64,000 bases of DNA. Origin: Malachius bipustulatus (lineage: Eukaryota; Arthropoda; Insecta; Coleoptera; Melyridae). The stretch lies in the NCBI GenBank assembly GCA_910589415.1, contig OU342632.1:16371507-16435506 (forward strand), given 5' to 3'. Under the pieces are notes generated by a model, which was not told the origin of the DNA, did not search any database, and worked only from the letters and a program-made list of their open reading frames with translations. The position numbers were made by a program, and so were the translations under genes. How positions within the stretch are numbered: position 1 is the first letter of the stretch; the number at the start of each line of letters is the position of its first letter. Below, one piece after another: positions 1-11,844 of the stretch.

Positions 1-1520
1 TCATAATTAATGACCGTTAAAACGTGTGTCTTCTCTGTTAATATACAGGGCAATTTCTGAATTCAAAAAATATTTTAATTTTAAAAATTTTCTAATTTTT
101 GGGTGCAACAAAGACGAATAGACAAAGATAACTATGTATGATGTATGTGACATTGTTGTCACTTGTCACCCTTTATTTTTTTTTTTAACGACCGAATGTG
201 ATAAAAACTAAAAAAGTCTCATGACCTACCACAAAATATATCGTCATGCATAATTTAAAATAATCATTATGAATTGCAGATATTTCAAATAAAATAAATA
301 CAGCCTAAGTTAACATTGCTATAATTACATCTTTTTTTTACACGTTATGTTATTTCCAGGGCAAGGTGAAATTATTTTTAAATTTCAAATTTTCAAAACA
401 TAAGAAGTTCTCCCTTCAAATTTTTTTGGACTGCATGAAAAATCAAATTACTCGATTAAATTAAACACAAGTTCATAAAAAATTATTAGAAAAATGAAAA
501 CATACAAAAAAAAGTTCGCAAGATGAAAAAATTAATAATAACAAAAATGCTTATAATTAATAAGGTACCTACAATAAAAAATGCTTGTTTTTTCTTACTT
601 ATTTTTATTTACTTATTTTTCAAATTTTGCAGTTTTCATTATTATGTATTTTCGTTTTTTTTTTTTCAATTTCCCATGGTTGTTCGTTATTGTTATTTAT
701 TAAAGGCATTGGCAACTTAAAAACAACTATTCCTTATACAAAGTAACTGCAAACCGTTGGTGAGCGCAGCCATTCGTGCAAAATATTATCTGCGCTGCAT
801 GATGTGTTGCCTAGCATTATACATGAAACAGCGAAATTTAAATTTATTCTTAATGTTAAAAAATAATAATTATGATTTTGAAAGCAGATTTCTAATATTT
901 CAAAAATTAATTTTTAGATATAGTTGGGCAGGTACTTTAGGTAGGTGCTATATAAGTATACTTTGGTAATAATTATTAGTGATTGCTGACAAATTTTGGT
1001 TGAAAAGCTTTAATTACAAAAGTAAGTATAATAAGGTATACCTACTTAGTTCTTAGTTTGGTACCTACTTATTTAAAAAAAAATCGCGAATATGAATTTT
1101 TGAGATTTTACAAGTAAACCATTGATCCAGTACTTAAGCCTTGGATTTTGTAAGAATGAGATGACGCTTTTTGCTCCCAAAATATAGTTTATCAAGCTCT
1201 ATGATTTAAAAGAAATCCTTTTAAAATCGCACCATAAATTAAGATTATACAGGCTGTTTCAAGAACAAATGCATGGGTCACACTGTATATGTTTAAGCAG
1301 CACTATAGCAGCAGATAGATTAATGTAACGCTAAGCAATAATATTATATAAAGTATAAATAGATCTAAGATAAAATTATAATTGCATGTAAGGTACTCAT
1401 AAGTAAAGGTAACTATCATAGCTATAGATATTATATTTGTATGAAATTAATGGCATGCACCTTATATACACTAGATAGAAAAACGAATGAAAAACAGTAG
1501 AGACATGCTGGTGTACTTAC
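1..1520. other. Gene-free AT-rich stretch (probable intron)
   Basis: No coding segment could be supported here. It lies directly downstream, on the minus strand, of a probable first exon that ends at a GTAAGT donor, so it is most simply read as the start of that gene's first intron. A short pair of motifs resembling transposon ends sits at about 1250-1290 (tatacaggctg and cactgtatat). Short open frames at 523-720 and 757-969 are AT-rich and look like chance. Confidence 0.4.
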
Positions 1521-1605
1521 ATCCATTATCCGAACACTTCTGAGCAAAAGTATCCAAGAAATCAGCAACGTCAACAATCTCGAAACAGCATTTCACAAAC
1601 GACAT
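1521..1605 (-). CDS. Probable first coding exon of an unidentified gene
   Basis: Read on the minus strand, an ATG at 1605-1603 opens 28 codons starting MSFVKCCFEIVDVADFLDTF and then meets a perfect GTAAGT donor at 1520-1515. The split codon means an intron of phase 1. The base before the ATG at position -3 is A, which suits an insect start site, and a CpG-rich block lies 300-600 bases upstream, where a promoter or 5' untranslated exon would be. I do not recognise the peptide; it carries three cysteines and a run of acidic residues and shows no obvious signal peptide. The remaining exons would lie to the left, most likely outside this window. A chance ATG-to-donor run cannot be excluded from sequence alone. 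Confidence 0.5.
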
Positions 1606-1905
1606 TATTAATTTTATTATCCCCTCGTGCCTACCCAAGAAGGTACAGCAAATTTCTTATTATAAAATATATTATTTGGCTCTAAATGTGGATATTATTG
1701 TTAAAAGGTTAATACACAGGACGTTTGTAAAATAGGAAGTTAAGAAAACATTGCTTCATCAATTAGAATTTATATATTATCATTAAGTAGGTATAACATC
1801 AATATTATCTAACTCGATACACAGCACTGATATTATTAAAACCTTAATTCAATTATAATAGTTAGGTACGTTACGGATTAAATATAGGGAGCTAATATTA
1901 TTTAG

Positions 1906-2200
1906 AGATTGTTAGTTAATATTTATTTAGGCGCGTCGTTAAGGTTTACGTTTCGCCCGACGTCCCATCTTCACGGGATATTTATTAGAGAGCGTCTCAC
2001 AAGGACGCTCGACGACGCGACGCACAACTCACCCCGACGTCGAAACGATCCTACACCGCCCAGAGCGCGTACAACTATTTTAACCTACATTTCAGGGAGG
2101 AGGAGAATAATGACAGGGTTCGCACTCCGACCAGACGCTGGGTAGTGGAGCGGCGGCTCGTTGGACGCGTACGGGCGGGGATTCACTAAAACTAAAAAGT
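1906..2200 (-). promoter_or_regulatory. CpG-rich block, candidate promoter/5' UTR
   Basis: About 300 bases with roughly thirty CG dinucleotides stand out from a background that is strongly AT-rich and CpG-poor. It lies upstream of the candidate ATG at 1605 on the minus strand. In insects such local CpG retention often marks an active 5' gene end. It contains an open frame on the plus strand (1909-2145) that looks incidental. No TATA box or initiator can be fixed with confidence. Confidence 0.35.
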
Positions 2201-5052
2201 AAACTTAAATAAAATATCCTTACTATATAGGGTCAAGAGCGTCACTCTTCGTATTCAAAATGCAAACAAGTATTAGGCGTATAATATCTGAAGAGAACTG
2301 ATTTTATTTTTTATTGTTTGATGGAAGTAGGACGAAACTACCAGGACGGCACAAACTCGCGGAACCAAAGCAAATGCGGAGCATAAATGAATAAATAATG
2401 TACGAGTATTAAATAACTAACTAGTAGCAGTATACTTCAGTTGTTTTGATCTTTTAACTTTGATCGCTTCGCTATAGTAGTGAAGATTGCAAGGAGAGAT
2501 AAATTCTTATGCGAAATGAACAATTATAATACAATCACTATTATTACGAAATGTTGACATTTTTTGTTTGTTTTGCTTTTCAACATTTTGAATAAGGCGA
2601 ATATGGCAATCATAATAAGTCAATCATATTATAGTCTCGAATATTTTCATATTCAGGCGTAAAAACAACATTTTAAATGACATGGTTACGGAAAAGGCGA
2701 GAAAATTCTTTGGAAAGATTTAGATAAACTTCACTCAATTTTACAAATAGTTAAATCTATGATTCTGTCGTCCCTTAACGGAAACTTTACAACACAATTT
2801 ATGCATACGGAAACCTCGCACTTGAAATGAAGCTCTATGACATATCCACCTTAGACACTGCTTCCCTGGTGTGGTTTTTCTTAAAATGACAAACTGAATG
2901 AAGTTTAATAAAAGCGAAACACGTTCCTGGCTTCATCAGACCACCTTAGGTTTTATTTTTCAGAGAAATCAATAAAAACAGATGCTGACACAGTATCCAT
3001 TTTTAGGTCCATGTCCTCAGTAAATCCATATTGATGAGGATTTTTCAAATTCTTTTTACACAATATGTTCTAAAAAGAGTAAGTTATTATAATATAACTG
3101 TTAGTATTATTAGATAATTTACTTAAAGAAAAGTTTACTTTTAGTATAAGTAGATATCCAAACATCGAATGTTATATGTTTCATAAGTACGAAGAAATGA
3201 AAATAAAATTCGAGACGAACCGTCACTGCACCGACGTTCGCAAGAGCGCAGTCTCCAACGATTAGCATTGGATCAAGGGCACTAATGATTAGAAGGATCA
3301 AAAATCAAACAACAAACAACGTAAAGAAATACTGATGTGAATAAATTAGTCTAGGCGAAATATTAGCTGTAATTAGCGATTTTTTGATGAGATTATGATG
3401 ATACAATTTGTTTGTTCAACTTGTTACTTAACATACCTAATTGAGGAAATTTCGAAATTTATTGTCTTTTCCTGGCCGTGATTTACACACTTTGGACCAT
3501 ATTTTTTCGATAATAATTCGCTAAAATTAATTTGTAATTTGGTAGCTCAAGAAGTGACAGGGTCAAATACAGCGTTCCATTAAATTAATACTTTTAGCTA
3601 TAACTTATGAAAAAATAATAACACTTAATAAAAAATTCTGTCAAAAAGAATGTAACAATACCTAGCGAAGCTAAATTTTATTTAGAAAGCAAAATTTTTG
3701 GAAAATGTAATTATATATTGCTTAAAAGAACTTGCAAGGATATATGTGTTACCTAGAAGATAAAGGCATCTTATGCGATTTATTCTCTAACGATTATGTA
3801 GCGGATCACTATACGCACTAATAACTATATTAAAAAAAATCTTTTATTATTATAGTTGTGTAGGTAAATAGGTAACTTATTATGTATTTGGAAGAAATTA
3901 TATACTAATTACTGGATGTTTTTAAGAGGCTTAAAATCCAGGAGTGTATTCTGAGGTAAAAATAAGTTTTTGTCCAGGAAAGTTAATAATATTTTTATCA
4001 ATTAAACCAACAGCAAATGTTAATTATTGATTAGTTATTGATTAATTAAAATCACAAAAATGTAGAACAAAAATTTATGAGGAAAGTATCACGACAGCAG
4101 CATTTTTATTTTACAAATTTGGGAAAACGTTTTTCAAAATATATCTTAAATGACTGATTGAAAATGATTCGTATTTTGCACGTGAGTCAACCATACAAGA
4201 GCCTTCAAAAAGTCTCTTTTTTTTTCTTTAATTTTGCTTTAAAATGAATTGGGGAGATAATATTGTAAAATAGTATTAAAATTTGCATGGGATTTTCTAT
4301 AGACAGTCTGTCGATGTAATACCCGGTATTATGAGTAGGGTATTATTATTATTACTATTATTCTCTTAAGTGCGCAAGTTTCAGAAAAAACTTATGGAGA
4401 TAAAAAAGTTTGTAGATTAATTGAGCTATTCAGCCGTGTTTTTTTAGAGAAAATTTTTAATCTAAAAAAAAAATTTTGTATGGTAAAATATCTTAGGGGT
4501 TGACTATTTCAATCCCTTCTAAGCATACTTCAGGGTTGAAAAAAATTCAAAATATGTAGTTTCATTGACAATTAATATTTACCAATTTTCGTGTCTTTAG
4601 CTTAATATACAGGGAAAATAAAAAATAAAAACCATTTCTTTTATAATTCTTCGGAGGGGTAACTTTTTCGGGGAGAGTTTTTTCGAAAAATTCTACACCA
4701 AATACCCTCCTTAATTTTCATCACAGAATCACCCCTTAATTTTTTTCGGTGTTATTTAGATACACCCTGTATAACCGATTTTATTTGTAACATTATTACC
4801 CAATGTGGTATTGTTTTCATAAAAATAATGATCGATGAAACCCACACCTACGCCATTTATTATCAGTGTCTAAAGCTGGTATTTTTTTGTTAGGTAAATT
4901 CCCACTGGCATACATACTAAATATATGGTTCGCCGAATTCGGTTACATTATAACTACCTCAAGCGGCTTACAAATAAAAAATTAAAACCTTACTTTTTCA
5001 ATTCTGATAACCTTTTGTAGCTGACAGTGTCTACCCCAAGACCCCAGGTTTA
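2201..5052. other. Gene-free intergenic stretch
   Basis: No gene seen. The segment at about 4610-4776 ends in a transposon-like terminus (acaccctgtata) and has blocks rich in CCCCT/AGGGG, so it is probably one end of a degraded element, but I could not find its inverted partner. The open frame at 3119-3301 (minus) has no ATG start and no credible splice context. Confidence 0.5.
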
Positions 5053-5790
5053 TATAGGTGTCCCAAATTTCTTTTATCAAGAGATATCCGCTTTATTTAA
5101 AAACAGGAACAAATGAAATTTGGGAAACTCCAAATACTTTTATTTTTATTCTTAAAGGATTTATGACTGCACTCTCGATACAACTTTACGTCTTTCAACC
5201 TCTCAAGTAATCATCCCCCACTTTTTCCAAACTACACTCTTATTTTTTTTTTTGCTCGACGGGATTATATTGACTTCAATGATTGTTCTGAATACGATGA
5301 CATGCGATTTTTGATACTTAAATTTAAACATATTTACTTTGCCAAAATCAATAAACTTACTTGAAAAACCAGCGTTGTCAAGGTGTAAATGAGTTTTTTT
5401 TGAGGTCGTTTTGAATTGAAATTATGCTCTCGCGAAACTTTCATTTTCATGATTACACTTACCATAATGAAGCGTAACTATGGCAACGAATTATAACAAT
5501 ACCCAAGACGAAATACCTCGTTTCGGGTTGAGAGAAATAATCGCGGAATAGGTAAATAGTAGTTTGGCAAAAATTAATCCAACTTAGTGCTTAGGATATT
5601 GCCTAATAAATTTTCAAAAATCTTAAGTCATTGTATATTAAGAACGAAGTCAGTAATCCTGCCGAACCAAAAAATAGCGGTGTAATTTGGGAAAAAAAAT
5701 CAGTAGGGGATGATTATTTACTGGGGGTTGAATCTAAACAGAAAAAAATGCGGCAAGTACGTATTCTGCAACTAAACTATAGGTGTACCC
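5053..5790. mobile_element. Foldback MITE, family A, right end decayed
   Basis: The left arm begins with ggtgtcccaaatttc, then atatccgctttattt, then blocks for tacgtctttcaacctc and aatcatcccccac. The same blocks recur inverted at about 5640-5735 (gtagggatgatta-like, then gggggttgaa). The terminal 100 bases of the right arm are missing or diverged. Related copies occur at 8178-8949, 38185-38975 and 62962-63498. No coding capacity; non-autonomous. Confidence 0.6.
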
Positions 5791-5832
5791 ACTGAAAAAA
5801 AAATAGGGGAACACTATTTGGGGTTTTCTCTG

Positions 5833-6768
5833 GCTAACAAACCATTCACTAGATTTCCTTAAAATTTTACATAAGCAAGCAGCAAGTGTATTCTCGAAGT
5901 TCTCTAACTTCCAGATTTGGGTGTATTTGCGTTAAGGAGTAACATGACTTGGAATGCACTCATGTGGGTACCAAAATCGACTTCCACCGATTTTAAATTG
6001 AAATTTTGAGCCTGCCCTATAACCACCAAAAGTGCAATTACCCTTTAACAGGCTTGGAATGTTTGAGTATCAAATGTTTGCGATATCGTCATTCGTTGTG
6101 AAGAGAGAGATCCTCATTCGGAATCCTATTTTAAGAAAAAACTCGTTCTTTATCATTCTTGCCAGGAGGAGGTAATGAGAGGTTGCAGAAGATCTAACAG
6201 GGGGGCTCTAGCTCAAAGAATGAAGTCAACGGCTACCATCAGAGACTCCAGCAGTGAACCCGAATGTGCCAGTAAAAATGTTTTTAAATAAAATCTAATG
6301 GTCAAAAAAGAAGTGGTAAGAACCTTCTCCTACCAGATGAAGAGGTTGCAAAGACCTTGGTAAAGCTATAAGAAATCACAATTGGATGACCTCTTTTGTG
6401 ACGAGAAAAATCGATTTGCCCCAAACTTGAGACATCTTTGTGGTCACTTTTGCAGGAGTTCGAACAAAGAGCTGTCTCTTCATAAAACGAATGACAACAT
6501 CGCAAACATTTCATATAGAGAGTCTTCAAAGAGTTGACGTCAATCATTCAAGCCTGTTAAAAGGTAATTGCACTTCTGGTGATTATAGGGCAGACTCAAA
6601 ATTTCAATTTAAAATCGTGCGAAGTCGATTTTGGTACATGAGTCCAATCCAAGTCATGTCACTCTTTAATGCAGATACACCCAAATTTGGGAGTTGGAGA
6701 GCTTCGAGAATACCCTTCCTGTTTGCTTCATGTAAAATTTTAAGAAAATAGTATCTAGTTTGTCGGCG
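5833..6768. mobile_element. Foldback element with arms of about 300 bases
   Basis: The left arm (about 5833-6125) and right arm (about 6475-6768) are inverted copies. Matching blocks include taaaattttacat, acacccaaatttggg against ccagatttgggtgt, the attgaaattttgag block, and aggcttgaatg. Overlapping open frames on both strands (6302-6547 and 6440-6751) are mirror-image by-products of the palindrome, not genes. It abuts the family A copy on its left, so the two may form a composite. It lacks a clear CAGGGTG end. Confidence 0.65.
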
Positions 6769-8177
6769 AGGCGTAATTTGGGAAGAAGTATTATGAAAGT
6801 TGCACCTAAAAGTTTTTGTTAACGAAAACTTTTGTTCTGCTGAAAATTTTTTTTACAATTAGGATTTCCTTTCCTTTCTTACTTATTAAATTCTCTCATT
6901 TATTATTGCGAGGGTAAAACAAGATAAATAATCAGGGTAAAACAACACAATCGTCAAGCGTCTATTTATGAACTATTAGGGGAGTTTTTGGGGATCACTT
7001 ACCTAATTGAACTCTATTTTTAGCTCAACAGTTTGACGGTGTCATGTTTTCAGTTTTTTTAAGTTTCCAAGTAGGAACTTAATTTTCTTCTGTAATTCCT
7101 TCCACGTAAAATAATTAGTAATGTTTCTCAGAACTCCAAAAATGTTTTTGTCTTTTAGTCTATAATTAGGTAAGTATACTTGAGTAGATAGGCATTTCTT
7201 TTAAAAGAGAAATATACCTACCATAAAAATTATTCATTCATCTTACGGCAGCTAGACGATGGTTACAGTACAGTTATTAATTACTTTAGTTTACTTGCGA
7301 ATTCTCGAGAGAATAACTGGTCTCTAAAATAAACAATCTCCACAGGGAATAGCACAATTATGCTAATCCATCCTGTTAGTTGGTTACCTAATAATTAACA
7401 AGGCTTGTCACTTATTAACGTGTATAATATACTCGTTAATTCGACGCTCATGCTTGTATTACTCATGAGAATTGTTGTCCCAGACCGGGAGCCGGGAGGC
7501 TGAAAAAGAACCACAACGTTGCAGGCAATAGTCACAGTTACGATCATGTATGTTGGACGGAAAAGTATCTGAATTTGAAAACGCACTTGAATTCGCAGAT
7601 AAAATTATCCAGAAAAATCAAATCTTGCAAAATACCTAATAGAAAATAATCATAAGTTAAAAATAAACAACCAAATATTTTGTTAAAATTAATTTTTCTT
7701 GAAGTATATAAGAGGAATGTTGAATCTATTCACACTTATTCGAGAATCATTTGTAAAGTTAATTGTACCTTTATTAGTGCTGTTGAATAATAATTATGTT
7801 CGAGAGTTGGAATTTTTCTTTATCTATTTTGGAGTTAATTCATATTATAGGTATGAACGTCTCCGTATTATCTGCAGAAAAAGTGTCGTTAATAAAACCA
7901 TGATTTTTTTTTAGTCTTTAAAATGGGGATCTCAGAAATATTAAAGAGTTAGGATACAGTTTCGATACACAGCGTTTGAAATTTACCCCATTACAAAATG
8001 TACCTATAGGTACTGTTGCCCCCTGCTTGCGGATGTAGATGAGAAACTCTGCCCATTCTCTAAGAACAAGGAGGTAAGTTGTTTGCTTTTATTAAAAGAA
8101 CTGAACTAATTTTCAGGATTGTGTTGTTATGTGAAATCAATTTATTTCTTTGTTATAGTTCTTGCATATTCTATGCA
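6769..8177. other. Gene-free intergenic stretch
   Basis: Nothing supportable as a gene. A short open run at about 7990-8073 (plus) ends at a GTAAGT donor and is cysteine-containing, but no acceptor, conserved domain or partner exon supports it. The open frame at 7395-7586 (minus) has no recognisable motif. Confidence 0.45.
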
Positions 8178-8949
8178 TGGGTGTCCCAAGATTTCTTTAT
8201 CAAAGGATATCCGCGTTATTTCAATGTAGCGTGCGCTTTTCCGCATCTGTTTCGAATGAATCTTCGAATAGAAAAGGCGAAAGAAAATAGACCTGTTGGG
8301 AATGTTACACTCCGCTGGTTTTATAATTTGAGTCATTGTAGAGAGGCCGAAGTGTCAGTTTCCAGTCTGCCACATGCCAGTCGGTGAAGTGACAGAACGA
8401 TGTAACGGATAACGGGGTGTGCGCTGATTTATCGATTGAGAGGTAGGAGGTCGGGGACCCGACGAGATTGGTTCCGTCGTTCCTTTCTGTCTGTAATTAT
8501 TCTTAATTTCATGGCTTTCTCGTTAGGGCTTTTTCGCTCTGATTCCAGTCCCTATTTTAGTTTCCGTTCCGGGACCATAATTGGTTCAGGAGTTTTGCCG
8601 ATGCGAGCAATAAGTTTGGATGGATGGCGTCCTTTGGGAAAGCGAAGCCATTTTTTTTTGTTTTGGTTTTTGTGTGTCTGGACGATAGAGGAGGTCTGAC
8701 GTGGGCAGTTGTGGAAGGAGGAAGCATTACTCTCTTAAGTCGACAATCCTGCCGAGCAAAAAAATATGGGGGTGTCATTTGAAAAAAAGTAGGGGATGAT
8801 TACTTAGGGATGGAAAGGCGTAAAGGGGCATTGAGGGTGCAGCTGCAAAGCCTTAGGGGTATGGTTGAAATTTCCCGAATTTCATTTATTTATTTTTTGA
8901 AATAACGCGGATATCCCTTGATAAAGAAATCTTGGGACACCCTGTATAT
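8178..8949. mobile_element. Family A MITE carrying a GC-rich internal insert
   Basis: The left terminus gggtgtcccaagatttcttt followed by aaggatatccgcgttattt is matched inverted at the right end (aataacgcggatatccc, then cttgggacaccctgtata, ending 8949). After only about 45 bases the left arm breaks into about 490 bases (8226-8715) that are unlike the rest of the family and distinctly GC- and CpG-rich. The right arm is longer and contains the usual family A blocks (gtaggggatgattactta, ggcgtaaagg, gcagctgcaaagcct). The insert has open frames on both strands (8079-8387, 8436-8699) without recognisable domains. Confidence 0.65.
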
Positions 8950-9403
8950 TCAATGGACCACTTCTTCCAGAAATGCTGTACCATTTGTTGAATGTGTTTA
9001 ACTCTGGGCAGTCTATTTATTGGGATACCTGTGAAATTTGGATCGGGATGGAAGGAGAAGAATCTGCCAATTAGGAAATATACAGAAATTAAAAATTCAA
9101 CGTCATTTGGATCTGAAGTAAGTGATCTATTAGTAAGTAACGGTATCTATTTTAAGACAGATTATAATCTGAATTAACAATGCAGCAAACTCCTCAAAAG
9201 TTAATGGTGTCTCGTCTCATTCAGTATAATTTTTAGGCGATGTTTGACACTTTTGACTGCTGCTTCCCACAACCCCCCAAAATGCGGCGAGTTGGGTGGT
9301 ATAAAATGTCACTCTATTCCCCCGTTTACCATAATATTTTTAAGAGAAAAAGGCAAGTATACTCAACGATTAATTAATAAATAAAATAATGACGGTATAG
9401 GTC

Positions 9404-9862
9404 GTATGAGTATAAAGCACATAAATCATCCTCCATCGCCCATAACAGTTGTCATGCTGGCAGTGTCCGAAACTCCAATCGAGAGAACTTCTACACATCC
9501 AATAACAGAGCCAAACAGAGTACCAGAACCAGTTCTGGTACTCTACTTTGTCGCTCTACTTTAGACACACGGAGAACCGTGTAACAGCCTGCTTTAAGAG
9601 GGTCCAGGCGTCCACGCATCCTTTAGCATCCTCCAGATACCCCGCATGCAGCACACTGATGAGCCCCAGTAGGGCGAAACACGTGTCTGTGCTTGTTATG
9701 GTACTTTGGTTGGCTCTGTTATTGGATGTGTGGAAGCTCTCTCGATTGGAGTTTCGGGCACTGCCAGCATGACAACTGTTATGGGCGATGGAGGAATACT
9801 CCGACCCCACCTAACAGGCTAGTAAATGCACTTTATGTGCTTTATATTCATACGACCTATCT
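9404..9862. repeat. Inverted repeat, arms about 130-160 bases
   Basis: The left arm at about 9404-9535 (cgtatgagtataaagcac, cctccatcgcccataac, gtcatgctggcagtg, aactccaatcgagag) returns inverted at about 9705-9862. The loop contains gtactctactttgtcgctctac and a module ending gggcgaaacacgtgtct; a similar module occurs inverted near 59398. Two open frames across it (9548-9772 and 9556-9810) are mirror shadows. Confidence 0.75.
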
Positions 9863-9866
9863 TCAA

Positions 9867-10166
9867 TATTTTATTTACAGTCTTTTGCTTTTGGTTTTCC
9901 TCTTTTGTCAATTGCTTTTCCTTATTTGTCAAATGAGTTTCTTATTTTTTTATCTATTAATTATTATAGTCATTGATTTATCATTGAATAAACTGAATAA
10001 ACATTGGAAAAGCATTTGATATAAAAGGAATCTCATTTGACAAAAGAAGAATTTCAATTGAAAAATCATGCACTGACGTTTGATAAATGGGAAAAGCATT
10101 TGACAAATTAGGAAAAGCAATTGACAAAAGAGGAAAACCAAAAGCAAAAGACTGTATTAAATAATA
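9867..10166. repeat. Palindrome with iterated ~21-base units
   Basis: The outer arms (tttacagtcttttgctttt and its inverse aaaagcaaaagactgta) bracket repeated units built on gcaattgacaaaagaggaaa. The units vary but keep a TTTGACAAA core, and they recur inverted across the centre near 10005. The translations on either strand are artificial leucine/phenylalanine-rich strings (LLLVFLFCQLLFL), produced by the repeat rather than by selection for protein. Confidence 0.75.
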
Positions 10167-10199
10167 CTTTTGGTCTAATTATTATTTTTTATTAAAGTA

Positions 10200-10433
10200 T
10201 CAATATTCTCCATGGAGTTCATTATTAGCTCCTTTGAAGTTTGTGATATTGTCACTATAAATCATTTTTGGTTTGGCTCTACGAGAGATAAATCTTTCTA
10301 GAGGAGCTAGGAAGACCTCCGTGGTTAGGCTAGGTACCAGTTGAAAATGTATTTCCTTTACGGAGAAACAAATAAAAATACAAATACAAGCTTTGGTTGT
10401 TTTGATTGGTAATTTTTCGACAATACTAAACAA
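10200..10433 (-). pseudogene. Bel-Pao retrotransposon integrase fragment
   Basis: The minus-strand frame contains IKTTKACICIFICFSVKEIH, then QLVPSLTTEVFLAPLERFI, then SRRAKPKMIYSDN and FKGANNEL. This is the order seen in the integrase catalytic core of Bel/Pao LTR retrotransposons: a strand carrying the first part of the core, the conserved LT-TE-F-A-L-RFI-RRG-P helix, and the SDN(G)TNF strand with the second catalytic Asp. The usual SDNGTNF appears as SDNITNF, so a glycine is replaced. Only about 75 residues remain, with no protease, RT or LTRs next to it, so it is a dead fragment. Confidence 0.75.
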
Positions 10434-11568
10434 AAAATATTCTTCGAATAGTTATTCAACCTTGATCGTATTTACACATTTAATTTGTAAATAAAATTTT
10501 CGATGATACCTACCTGGTTTATTACTTGTACGTTTATATGTATAGGGTCTTTTTTGAGTTTTAAATTATAACAAGCTTCTTTGCTAGTAGGAAGGAAGCT
10601 CGAAGGACCAGTGTGTGGATTAAGAGGGCAACATTATATAGTTGGGGATAAATCGAAGAAAGCTACATAAAGTTCCACGTGGTTTACTCTTAAAGCTTAC
10701 TTACAGAACAGATTAATAGTAGAGAAAAAATTACTTATTATTTCAAAACATAAGAAAGAGGTTTACAAGCGTTCTTTCACCCTAAGTACCACAACTATTT
10801 ATAAATCCGTAGAATTTGAATATGAAGAGATTATGTGGTACCTTCAAAAAAGAGTTTAAGAGGATGTTGCTATCAAGTCAGTTGTAGAGGATGTTTCCCT
10901 AAATTTCTATCATGGGTGTACTTGCTTGCTGCAGCAAACCAACCTTGTCTCACACTTTCGAAATTCGCGAGTTGTAACGTTCACTCTTCTCTCCATCTTC
11001 ATTCTTTTTGATATTACTCCCTCCTTTTTATTCTCTTCACCACAGTTCGTTTGACACAACCTTAACCTGTTTTGTTTTGTTATAATTCTAGCGTTTTCTA
11101 GCTTCAGCGGATCGAGGGGCACAGTGGTATAACAGATTTTTTTTATTAATTATTATCAAATATTTATTATTATTTACTATTTTTTAAAATTTGTTTATTT
11201 TAATTCGAGAGATATGATGTTTATGACGGGTTAATGATTTAGTTTATTGTACTTAAATTTTTTTCAGAGGTCAAAAAGAGTAAGCCATTGAAGTAGACCA
11301 CCCCCAGGTATGGCAAACTCTTTTCAAAATTAATTAAAAAAATTAAATATATAAATTAAATGACGAGATGGACTACGTGGCAACATAGCAGAATCAAGCT
11401 GTACCATCATTCATACAAGATGTAAGTAAGAAAATTATCGAAATCAAGCTACATCTTCGAAATTTTACATGATGATAGTGAATAAGTTAGACAACTTGAG
11501 AAAAATACCAGAAACCAGTTTTATCAACACGGAAAACCCTTGAAAACTCCAATTAAACATTTGAAACA
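10434..11568. other. Stretch without recognisable gene
   Basis: No domain recognised. A basic open frame on the minus strand (10910-11122) rich in Lys, Arg, Asn and Cys covers a locally less AT-rich patch. It might be more decayed retroelement sequence upstream of the Bel-Pao scrap, but nothing in it is diagnostic. Confidence 0.35.
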
Positions 11569-11844
11569 ATGAAGACAGCCCGAAAACGTCTAGATAAGCC
11601 AGCGAATTTTCCTACAGAGCTACCCCTGATAAATGCTCAAATTCGAAGATATCAATTAAGAAAATCCCATCACAGACAGCACCAGAATAAACGAATAAAG
11701 TTTAAACAATCAATAAACCTAAAACCGCTAATTAACCCGTTAAAATGCGAATTTCGACTTGAAGAAAAAACACCTACCTATAGAAAATTCTCATACACAT
11801 ACTTTCAGCTGCTTTCCCGATCCCAGAAAAGCAGGGAAAGCTGA
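11569..11844 (+). CDS. Unrecognised basic 91-residue ORF
   Basis: A real ATG start opens a 91-codon frame beginning MKTARKRLDKPANFPTELPL. The product is strongly basic, with many Arg, Lys, His and Gln residues and a serine-rich tail; it has no signal peptide or membrane segment. It resembles nothing I can name. Its basic charge would suit a nucleic-acid-binding or Gag-like remnant, and a Bel-Pao fragment lies about 1 kb to the left on the other strand, but that link is inference. Open, less AT-rich sequence continues to about 12545 with frame changes. It may equally be chance or part of an unspliced exon. Confidence 0.25.
   Translation: MKTARKRLDKPANFPTELPLINAQIRRYQLRKSHHRQHQNKRIKFKQSINLKPLINPLKCEFRLEEKTPTYRKFSYTYFQLLSRSQKSRES

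Noticed and set aside
3119..3301. A signal-peptide-like frame on the minus strand
   Set aside because: It has no ATG start and continues into AT-rich sequence without similarity.
6302..6751. Overlapping open frames on both strands, 81 and 103 codons
   Set aside because: They lie in the arms and loop of a palindrome and have no domain; the mirror image explains both.
8436..8778. Host gene exons in the GC-rich insert of a MITE
   Set aside because: Both strands are open, no splice signals frame a consistent exon, and no domain is recognised; recorded instead as possible captured DNA.
9693..10147. Leucine/phenylalanine-rich frames resembling membrane proteins
   Set aside because: They are produced by iterated TTTGACAAA units read on either strand.
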